From the NCBI RefSeq assembly GCF_013204845.1, contig NZ_JABMKY010000003.1:461907-525906 (forward strand): a stretch of DNA of 64,000 nucleotides, given 5' to 3'. The notes under the pieces were generated by a model. It made no database searches. It had not been told where the DNA came from and saw only the letters and a list, made by a program, of their open reading frames with translations. This document shows, in pieces, positions 50,619 to 57,156 of this stretch; positions within the stretch are counted from its first letter, which is position 1; each line of letters begins with the position of its first letter. Source of the stretch: Paenibacillus qinlingensis (GTDB lineage Bacteria > Bacillota > Bacilli > Paenibacillales > NBRC-103111). The position numbers and the translations under genes are program-made.

Positions 50619-51911
50619 ATGAAGTTGGATGTAAGTAAGGGATTGAAGGATCCAGGTGCTTCGGAAGTATTGACGACGCTCATGGAAGCTGGTTATGAGG
50701 CCTATTATGTCGGTGGCTGTGTACGTGATGCGGTACTGGAACGTTCCATCAAAGACATTGATATTGCCACCTCGGCGCTGCCGGAGCAGGTTATTCAAAT
50801 TTTTCAACGAACAGTGCCAACAGGACTCCAACATGGTACGGTAACCGTTCTGATCTCGCAAGGAACCTATGAGGTAACGACCTTCCGTAAGGAGGCAGCG
50901 TACGAAGGTTTTCGTCGTCCTGCCTCTGTTGCCTATATTTCGGACTTAACCGAGGATTTAAGGCGAAGGGATTTCACAATGAACGCGATGGCTATGGATG
51001 TAGCTGGCGTTCTGCAGGATCCTTATGGGGGACAAGCAGATCTGGCCGCTGGGGTACTTCGCTGCGTAGGTATTGCAGAGGAACGCTTTGGAGAGGATGC
51101 ATTGCGTATGCTTCGCTGCATTCGTTTCGCTTCGACTTACACTCTAGAGATCGAGGCGAGCACTTGGCAGGCGCTGCTGGCGAATGCGCCATTGCTGCGC
51201 CATATCGCCATGGAGCGCGTGCGCAGCGAGCTGCAGCGCATGGTGGAAGGCCCAGCTCCGGCGCGGGCTGTGCGGCTACTGCTGGCGAGCGGCCTGCTGT
51301 CCTACCTCAAAAAGCAGCTGCCGCTGCCTTTTGAGGCTTGGCTCGCCTGGGATGATGCGCTGGACGTTGTCAGCGCGCTGGAGGGGCAGCATGACCGCTG
51401 GTCCATGCTGCTGATGCTCCTGGAGGTGCCAGCGGACGTTGTCCGCGCGGCGCTCCAGGAGCTGACCTTCTCCCGCGCCGATGGCGCAGCGGTCGCGGAA
51501 GTGCTCGCTCTGCGCGATGCTGTCGCCGCGCAGACTGTTGTGGATGACCCGGCTCCGCTGGAGCGGGTCTGGAAGCTTGGCGCGGTGCGGCGCGGCGAAG
51601 CCGCAGCCCGCGCGTTATTGCGGCTGCTGCGCGAGCTGCCGCAGGTGGAGAGGAAGCGCGGCGGCTTGGCGAGCTTCTTGGTTGATACGGCGCCGGAGCT
51701 GCTGCGGCGCGGGGAGGTATGGCTGAAGGAGGTCCCCTGCTTCAGCTTGAAGGAGCTTGCCATATCCGGTCAGGATGTGGCGGAGGCCCTTGATCGGCAG
51801 CCGGGCCCATGGATGGGCAAGCTGCTGCAGGATCTGCTCGAGCGAGCGGCTCTCGGGGAAATCCCGAATGAGCGCGAAGCTCTGATTTACGCCGCGCAGG
51901 CTGCGAAGTAG
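50619..51911 (+). CDS. cca: CCA tRNA nucleotidyltransferase
   Basis: The enzyme adds or repairs the 3' CCA of tRNAs; the tRNA-Pro gene in this window lacks encoded CCA. The 430-residue class II enzyme has YYVGGCVRDAVL, the DIDIAT metal site, RRDFTMNAMAMD and the flexible neck EDALRMLRCIRFAS. The AGGAGA site touches ATG 50619, so TTG 50625, two codons on, may be the true start. From about 51150 to the stop the gene is GC-rich (51181-51240: 40 of 60 G+C; 51661-51720: 41 of 60), against 29 of 60 at 50701-50760. The fold of the divergent C-terminal half looks intact. Confidence 0.95.
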   Translation: MKLDVSKGLKDPGASEVLTTLMEAGYEAYYVGGCVRDAVLERSIKDIDIATSALPEQVIQIFQRTVPTGLQHGTVTVLISQGTYEVTTFRKEAAYEGFRRPASVAYISDLTEDLRRRDFTMNAMAMDVAGVLQDPYGGQADLAAGVLRCVGIAEERFGEDALRMLRCIRFASTYTLEIEASTWQALLANAPLLRHIAMERVRSELQRMVEGPAPARAVRLLLASGLLSYLKKQLPLPFEAWLAWDDALDVVSALEGQHDRWSMLLMLLEVPADVVRAALQELTFSRADGAAVAEVLALRDAVAAQTVVDDPAPLERVWKLGAVRRGEAAARALLRLLRELPQVERKRGGLASFLVDTAPELLRRGEVWLKEVPCFSLKELAISGQDVAEALDRQPGPWMGKLLQDLLERAALGEIPNEREALIYAAQAAK

Positions 51912-51929
51912 CAGCGCTGTGCGGTTTTT
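51892..51929 (+). terminator. Terminator overlapping the cca stop codon
   Basis: CCGCGCAG-GCTGC pairs with GCAGC-CTGTGCGG (one bulge, one G-T), loop GAAGTA, then five T. The stop codon TAG lies in the loop/3' arm. Confidence 0.75.
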
Positions 51930-52187
51930 CTTTTGAATGGCGGCTATGGAAATAGGAGCCATGCATGCATTCATGAAATCGAATAACTGTAGAAACTCCA
52001 TTTATTTTCGGTGTTTTTTACTTGAAATTGTATTTAATTGGAAAATTTACAGTTAAATGATGGAGTTTAAGCGAGAATAGAGAAATTGGTCAGAAATAAC
52101 AACATATAATCCATCTATTTAAGATTTTGGTGCGTATTCACTCAAAATACCTACATGAAATCCAGTTAATTGATAAAGCGCTCGGTC
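51930..52187. other. AT-rich gap with offset inverted motifs
   Basis: No gene seen. AACTGTA and AAACTCCAT (near 51983-52000) reappear downstream as reverse complements TACAGTT and ATGGAGTTT (near 52048-52070). They come in the same order rather than nested order, so they cannot all pair in one hairpin. No terminal repeats or transposase suggest a mobile element. Confidence 0.35.
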
Positions 52188-52835
52188 GTGAAGCAGTTAA
52201 TAAGTTGAGCTAGTGGACCTAGCCCGCTGAAGTAGCTAATTTGTTGTAGTTTGAGTTAGAGGTATCTTGTACATCTGAAGTGGCTAGTATGTCGAGTGAG
52301 AGGTATTTACCCAAAGTAGCTAATATGTTGAAGTTAGAGGTATCTTGTACATCTGAAGCAGCTAGTAAGTTGAGTAGTGGTATCTTGCCTGCTGAAGTAG
52401 CTAATTTGTTGAAGTTAGAGGTATCTTGTACATCTGAAGAAGCTAGTAAGTTGAGTGTGAGGTATCTAGCCCACTAAAATAGCTAATATATTGAAGTTAG
52501 AGATATCTTGTACATCTGAAGCAGCTAGTAAGTTGAGTAGAGGTATCTTGCCCGCTGAGTAACTAATACCTTGAAGTTTGTGTTTGAGGTATCTTGTACG
52601 CCTGAAGTAGGTAGTAAGTTGAGTGAGAGGTATCTGGCCCGCTACAGTAGCCAATATGTTGAAGTTAGAGGTATCTTGTACGCCTGAAGTGGCTAGTATG
52701 TCGAGTGAGATGTATCTTGTACGCTTGAAGTAGCAAGTAAGTCGAGTTAAAGGAATCTTGCAAGGATGAAGTAGCTAGTCAGTTGAGTTAGTGGTATCTT
52801 GTACATTGAAGTAGCTAGTTAATTGGTTTAATAGT
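52188..52835. repeat. Degenerate ~41-nt tandem repeat array, 16 units, alternating two types
   Basis: Units begin with GAAGTAGCTA-type sequence at 52188, 52229, 52277, 52313, 52355, 52394, 52436, 52476, 52518, 52557, 52604, 52644, 52686, 52727, 52768 and 52808. Lengths are 36-48, mostly 39-42. Type A continues ATATGTTGAAGTTAGAGG then TATCTTGTACATCT; type B continues GTAAGTTGAGTAGAGG then TATCTTGCCCGCT. For much of the array the types alternate, giving an 81-82-base higher-order unit. Short frames across it (for example 52280-52477) repeat a peptide twice and then break. The unit lengths are not multiples of three, so I see no conserved coding. Nothing else is seen up to birA. Confidence 0.85.
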
Positions 52836-52909
52836 ATTAAAATGAATCAGAAATCAAGCGCACCCCTGCGCTACTATAGATCAAACTATAAGATTGCGAG
52901 TGGAATCGT

Positions 52910-53878
52910 ATGAATGAACGAATTTTAGCGCTTTTTGAGCAAGCACCCGAAACCTATGTATCTGGGGCGGAAATCAGTCGGCGGTTAGGCGTGAGCCGTA
53001 CTGCGATATGGAAGCATATTGAGGAACTCCGTGCGGAGGGGTACGCTTTTGAAGCCGCTCCACGTAAGGGGTATCGTCTGATCCATAAGCCAGCGAAGTG
53101 GCAGGTCACTGAGTTATTAAATGGCATGAAAACGAAGGTGCTTGGTCAAAAAGTACATATTTATGATGAAGTAGATTCTACTCAAACGATTGCTCATAAG
53201 CTGGTCGCTTCTGGAGCGCCTGAGGGCACGATTGTGCTCGCAGAAAGGCAGACAGCAGGCAGAGGCCGAATGGGGCGCAGCTGGCATTCTCCATCGGGTA
53301 AGGGGATCTGGTTGAGTCTTATTCTGACTCCGCGTATTCCTGTATACTTCATGCCGCAGCTAACCCTGCTTAGTGCGGTTGCCCTGTGTCGTGCCATTCA
53401 AAAAGTGTGCCAAGTTGAAATCGGCATCAAATGGCCAAATGACCTTCTTATCCACGGAAAGAAGGTCAGTGGTATTTTACTAGAAAGCAGTGGCGAGGAT
53501 GAGCGACTGAAGTATGTGATCGCCGGGATTGGCATTAGCGTTAATTTGTTAGAAGAGGATTATCCGGAAGAACTGCGCTCGATTGCAACTTCTTTAGCGA
53601 TTGAGTCCGGCGCATTGGTCTCACGTGAAGGTTTAGTACAAGCTTTTCTATTGGAATTCGAGGAGATGTATGCCCTTTATATGGAGAAGGGATTTGCCCC
53701 GATTCGTTTATTATGGGAAGCCTTAAGTGTCACACTGAAGAGACCGATTCGGACATCATCTCCGTCAGGGTTTATTGAAGGTATCGCAGATTCGTTGGAT
53801 GATACGGGTGCTTTGACAGTGATAACCCCCAATGGTGAACGGGTTAAAATTTATTCCGGAGACATTGAACTGAAGTAG
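52910..53878 (+). CDS. birA: Bifunctional biotin ligase / biotin operon repressor
   Basis: BirA biotinylates carrier proteins and, with its N-terminal helix-turn-helix (residues 1-60, VSGAEISRRLGVSRTAIWKHI), represses biotin genes. The 322-residue product has the ligase motif GRGRMGRSWHSPSGKGIWLSL, the KWPNDLL segment and a small C-terminal SH3-like domain (about 270-322). It begins ATG 52910 with only a weak ribosome binding site. Between cca and panB, as in B. subtilis. Confidence 0.95.
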   Translation: MNERILALFEQAPETYVSGAEISRRLGVSRTAIWKHIEELRAEGYAFEAAPRKGYRLIHKPAKWQVTELLNGMKTKVLGQKVHIYDEVDSTQTIAHKLVASGAPEGTIVLAERQTAGRGRMGRSWHSPSGKGIWLSLILTPRIPVYFMPQLTLLSAVALCRAIQKVCQVEIGIKWPNDLLIHGKKVSGILLESSGEDERLKYVIAGIGISVNLLEEDYPEELRSIATSLAIESGALVSREGLVQAFLLEFEEMYALYMEKGFAPIRLLWEALSVTLKRPIRTSSPSGFIEGIADSLDDTGALTVITPNGERVKIYSGDIELK

Positions 53879-53912
53879 TGGGATATAAAGGGTATCCTCC
53901 GGAAGCAAGCTT

Positions 53913-53921
53913 TGGTATAAT
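53913..53921 (+). promoter_or_regulatory. Extended -10 promoter for the pan leader
   Basis: TGG-TATAAT (TATAAT 53916-53921); the -35 is poor. Expected start near 53928, giving a leader of about 310 bases before panB. Confidence 0.5.
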
Positions 53922-53965
53922 AGAAGCATAAGGCGGTATCCTTATAGGAACTGCACTTGTAAGTA

Positions 53966-54095
53966 GACCTTGCAATTGACCTTGCAATTGACCTTGCAAT
54001 TGACCTTGCAATTGACTTTGCAATTGACTTTGCAATTGATCCTTGCACTAGACTTTGCAATTGATCTTGTAGTGATCCTAGCAGTGGTCTTGCAC
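53966..54095. repeat. 12-nt minisatellite in the panB leader
   Basis: The unit GACCTTGCAATT occurs four times exactly (53966-54013), then twice as GACTTTGCAATT, then in about four more degraded copies. Each unit holds the palindromes TTGCAA and CAATTG, so neighbouring copies could pair in RNA. Minus-strand frames through it (QLQG or SIAR repeats) are artefacts of the 12-base period. A direct repeat CTTATAGGA flanks the region (53941 and 54139). Confidence 0.85.
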
Positions 54096-54185
54096 GAACT
54101 TGAATAACTGAAACAAGATGTTGGATTCTGCTCTGAGCCTTATAGGACCGAGACAGAGGGATCATTGATTCTTTCTGCATGCGCT

Positions 54186-54214
54186 CCTTTTAGCTCTTAG
54201 CTAAAAGGTTTTTT
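54186..54214 (+). terminator. Terminator or attenuator 28 bases upstream of panB
   Basis: Perfect 10-bp stem CCTTTTAGCT/AGCTAAAAGG with a 3-nt loop and six T. It may end birA transcription or attenuate the panB leader. The T-box motif is absent. Confidence 0.88.
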
Positions 54215-54241
54215 ATTTTATATGAGGAAGTTGGGATTACT

Positions 54242-55096
54242 GTGGAACAACGTAAAGCGCTAACGACAGCAAAGATGAGAAAAATGAAACAAGACGGCGT
54301 ACCAATTACGATGGTGACGGCCTACGATTATCCCTCAGCACGTTTGTCGGAAGAAGCAGGAATTGATGTCATTCTAGTTGGTGATTCACTAGGAAATGTT
54401 GTACTAGGGTATGATTCGACACTGCCAGTTACATTGGATGATATGGTTTATCATACACGTGCTGCTGTGCGAGGCGCCGCGAATACGTTTGTCGTCGCTG
54501 ATATGCCTTTCTTAACGTACCATGGCAGCTTGGACGCTACTTTACAAGGTGTTGGACGTTTGATGCGTGAAGGCGGTGCTAAGGCGGTTAAATTGGAAGG
54601 TGGCGCAGAGATTGCGGCCACAGTCAAAGCGATTACGGAAGCAGGCGTTCCAGTTGTTGGCCATTTGGGGCTAACACCGCAGTCGGTTCACCAACTGGGA
54701 GGCTTCCGTGTACAAGGACGGAACTCGGATCAAGCTGAGAAGCTGTTAAGTGATGCCAAGGCAATTGAAGAAGCGGGTGCGTTCGCGGTAGTTCTGGAAC
54801 TCGTAACGGATGAATTGGCGGCATGGATTACGAAGCAACTATCCATCCCCACAATTGGCATAGGTTCTGGCGTGCATTGTGACGGGCAAGTACTTGTGTA
54901 TCATGATTTGCTGCAGTATGGTTCTGACAGTGCTCCCAGAAAGTTTGTTAAAGCCTATGCAAATATCGGGGAAACTATCCGTGCAGGGATTGGCGAATAT
55001 GTGAAAGAAGTGAAGGCACGGACGTTCCCGGCACAAGAAAATACATTTCATATGGACAATGATGTTGTTCAATATCTATATGGTGATAAGGAGTGA
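54242..55096 (+). CDS. panB: Ketopantoate hydroxymethyltransferase
   Basis: PanB makes ketopantoate from alpha-ketoisovalerate and methylene-THF, the first step to pantothenate and coenzyme A. The 284-residue product has VTAYDYPSARLSEEAG, DVILVGDSLGNVVLG (metal and substrate sites), GHLGLTPQSVHQLGG and IGIGSGVHCDGQVLVYHD. The start is GTG 54242 after TGAGGAAG. panC and panD follow with gaps of 6 bases each. Confidence 0.97.
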   Translation: MEQRKALTTAKMRKMKQDGVPITMVTAYDYPSARLSEEAGIDVILVGDSLGNVVLGYDSTLPVTLDDMVYHTRAAVRGAANTFVVADMPFLTYHGSLDATLQGVGRLMREGGAKAVKLEGGAEIAATVKAITEAGVPVVGHLGLTPQSVHQLGGFRVQGRNSDQAEKLLSDAKAIEEAGAFAVVLELVTDELAAWITKQLSIPTIGIGSGVHCDGQVLVYHDLLQYGSDSAPRKFVKAYANIGETIRAGIGEYVKEVKARTFPAQENTFHMDNDVVQYLYGDKE

Positions 55097-55102
55097 TTGG
55101 TC

Positions 55103-55990
55103 ATGGCAGCGATCCACACCATGGAAGTGGTTCAGACAATTGCGGATTTACGAGCTCGGATCAAAGCGTATCGACGCAAGAATGATCAGTCTGTCGGCTT
55201 TGTGCCGACGATGGGCTTTTTACATGAAGGACATGCGAGTCTCCTCCAAAAGGCTCGTTCTCAAAGTGGATTAGTCGTGTTAAGCATTTTTGTGAATCCA
55301 TTGCAGTTCGGACCTGGCGAAGACTTTGAACGGTATCCACGCAATGCTGAGCAAGATTTGGCGGTCGCGGAGGCGGCAGGTGTAGATATCGTATTTATGC
55401 CATCTGTCGACGAGATGTACCCAACACCAACACGTACCACGGTTAGTGTGTCTGAGGTTACGACAAGACTCTGTGGGGCTTCACGACCAGGGCATTTTGA
55501 TGGCGTGGCTACGGTTGTTAGTAAGTTGTTCCATATGGTTCAACCTGACCAAGCATTCTTCGGTTTAAAGGATGCCCAACAAGTGGCTGTAATTGAGCAG
55601 ATGGTTCATGACTTGAATATACCCGTTGAAATCGTGCCTTGCCCGACCCTGCGTGAGAAGGATGGCCTAGCGATGAGCTCACGGAATGTGTATCTGTCTC
55701 CAGAGGAGCGCCAGCAAGCGCTGGTATTGTCTCAGTCCTTACAGCGAGCGAAGGAATTTATCCTAAGCAATGCAGCATCCTCTTTTACATCTCAAGAGCT
55801 AGAAATCTTAGTTCGCGATCATATCCAAACGGCACCATTAGCCGATATCGACTACGCCCAAGTATTGACATACCCAACTTTAGAGCCTTTTGAACATAGC
55901 CATTCTATTACTACTCTTATTATTGCGCTGGCTGTGAAGTTTGGGAAAACACGTTTAATTGATAATCTTATTCTACAAGTCAGGAAGTGA
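55103..55990 (+). CDS. panC: Pantothenate synthetase
   Basis: PanC condenses pantoate and beta-alanine with ATP. The 295-residue product has PTMGFLHEGHASLLQKA (HIGH-like motif), the VNPLQFGPGEDFERYPR pantoate site and a KMSKS-like SSRNVYLSPEERQQA. ATG 55103 lies 9 bases from AAGGAG (55088-55093); TTG 55097 is too close to it. Confidence 0.96.
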   Translation: MAAIHTMEVVQTIADLRARIKAYRRKNDQSVGFVPTMGFLHEGHASLLQKARSQSGLVVLSIFVNPLQFGPGEDFERYPRNAEQDLAVAEAAGVDIVFMPSVDEMYPTPTRTTVSVSEVTTRLCGASRPGHFDGVATVVSKLFHMVQPDQAFFGLKDAQQVAVIEQMVHDLNIPVEIVPCPTLREKDGLAMSSRNVYLSPEERQQALVLSQSLQRAKEFILSNAASSFTSQELEILVRDHIQTAPLADIDYAQVLTYPTLEPFEHSHSITTLIIALAVKFGKTRLIDNLILQVRK

Positions 55991-55996
55991 CGTCTT

Positions 55997-56380
55997 ATGT
56001 TTCGCACAATGATGAAAGCGAAGATTCACCGCGCCACGGTTACAGAGGCGAATTTAAACTATATCGGAAGTATCACGATCGATGAGGATTTGATTGACCT
56101 TGTGGATATGCTGCCAAATGAAAAAGTGCAAATCGTGAATAACAATAACGGTGCACGTTTGGAGACGTATATTATTCCAGGGCCACGCGGAACAGGTGTG
56201 ATTTGTCTGAATGGCGCGGCAGCTAGACTCGTTCAAACCGGTGATACCATTATTATTGTTTCTTATGCCATGATGAGTGACGAAGAAGCGAAGAAGCATC
56301 ATCCAACGATTGCCATTATGGGAGCAAACAACACGGTTGCTCAATTGCTGAAGGAAGAAGAACACTCAACCGTTCTCTAA
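55997..56380 (+). CDS. panD: Aspartate 1-decarboxylase proenzyme
   Basis: PanD makes beta-alanine for PanC. The 127-residue pyruvoyl proenzyme has the self-cleavage site YIGSITID (Gly-Ser, Ser near residue 25) and the [23 protein letters not shown] core. With panB and panC it forms a complete three-gene pantothenate unit. Confidence 0.96.
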   Translation: MFRTMMKAKIHRATVTEANLNYIGSITIDEDLIDLVDMLPNEKVQIVNNNNGARLETYIIPGPRGTGVICLNGAAARLVQTGDTIIIVSYAMMSDEEAKKHHPTIAIMGANNTVAQLLKEEEHSTVL

Positions 56381-56469
56381 GATTTACGGCAAAACCACTC
56401 CCATGCATGAAAACGTCTTTGTTTACAAAGAATGAGGGTAAGCTTTCGAAGCAAAGGTGGGGATGCCAA

Positions 56470-57066
56470 ATGTTTAAGCATTTATTTTCCACAATGAATG
56501 AGGTTTTGGAAGAAATCCAGAAGGAATATCCGAACAGCGATGTGGAGAAAAAGGCCGAACTTGACGAACAATTGCAAGTGTTAAAGACGATGAGTGATGA
56601 ATTCATCGAGGCGTGGCTGCTTTTTGAGGAGAAGCTGGGAAAGTTTTATGGGGCGGTGCCGATCAGCAATACTCAAACCTTACATGATGAACTGATGGAG
56701 CTCGACATGTCCGGTAAACAAACCGAAGAATTCATGCGCGGGCAAGGGTATTATAAGTTGTACATGTATGATCAAGCGATCAAAGAATTCGAGGTACTGA
56801 TTAGGCGGCAACCGGATTTCTTATTAGCTCGTGTGTATTTAGCGATGGGACATTTGCGTAAAGGGGAGTTTGGCGATGCGTATCAGCACTTCAAATTCCT
56901 CTTGCCATTGACGGAAAATTCAAAGATGAAAGCTATTTCTTACAACGCCATGGGTTGCATTCAAGTGCAAAATCAGAACCTAGAGAAGGCTTTCGAATAT
57001 TTTCAAAAAGCCTATCATACCGACCCTTCTTGTATGGAGCCACTAATCAATCTCGATGAGTCCTAA
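56470..57066 (+). CDS. TPR-repeat protein downstream of panD
   Basis: The 198-residue product has an acidic helical N-terminus (about 1-85) and two or three tetratricopeptide repeats in the second half: YKLYMYDQAIKEFEVLIRRQP, RVYLAMGHLRKGEFGDAYQHF and YNAMGCIQVQNQNLEKAFEYF. No enzymatic motif is visible. ATG 56470 follows AAAGGTGGGG; the frame extends upstream without a site. It may be cotranscribed with panD. Function unknown. Confidence 0.75.
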   Translation: MFKHLFSTMNEVLEEIQKEYPNSDVEKKAELDEQLQVLKTMSDEFIEAWLLFEEKLGKFYGAVPISNTQTLHDELMELDMSGKQTEEFMRGQGYYKLYMYDQAIKEFEVLIRRQPDFLLARVYLAMGHLRKGEFGDAYQHFKFLLPLTENSKMKAISYNAMGCIQVQNQNLEKAFEYFQKAYHTDPSCMEPLINLDES

Positions 57067-57156
57067 CCCGAAACGGTAAAACAAGGTATTCCCTTTTCCT
57101 AATCAGATTTGGTATGCTAGGAGAAGTGTAGGACGAAGGGATTGAAGATAGACGTT

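Noticed and set aside
52280..52477. 65-codon frame with a repeated peptide inside the repeat array
   Set aside because: The peptide repeats only because the DNA repeats. Unit lengths vary and are not multiples of three, the frame breaks after two copies, and no ribosome binding site is seen.
52188..52835. CRISPR array
   Set aside because: There are no constant repeats separated by unique spacers; the whole unit diverges evenly. No cas genes are in the window.
52188..52835. A second TRAP-binding site in the repeat array (many TAG/GAG triplets)
   Set aside because: The triplets are not spaced 2-3 bases apart in a regular series as at 27171-27228, and no attenuator follows.
53844..54180. Minus-strand frames with QLQG or SIAR peptide repeats
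   Set aside because: A 12-base DNA repeat stays in frame on any strand, so these are artefacts of the minisatellite. There are no ribosome binding sites, and one frame overlaps birA.
53928..54214. T-box or riboswitch in the panB leader
   Set aside because: No GGGTGG-ACCGCG T-box sequence and no conserved core of a known riboswitch class was found. Only the terminator and repeats are clear.
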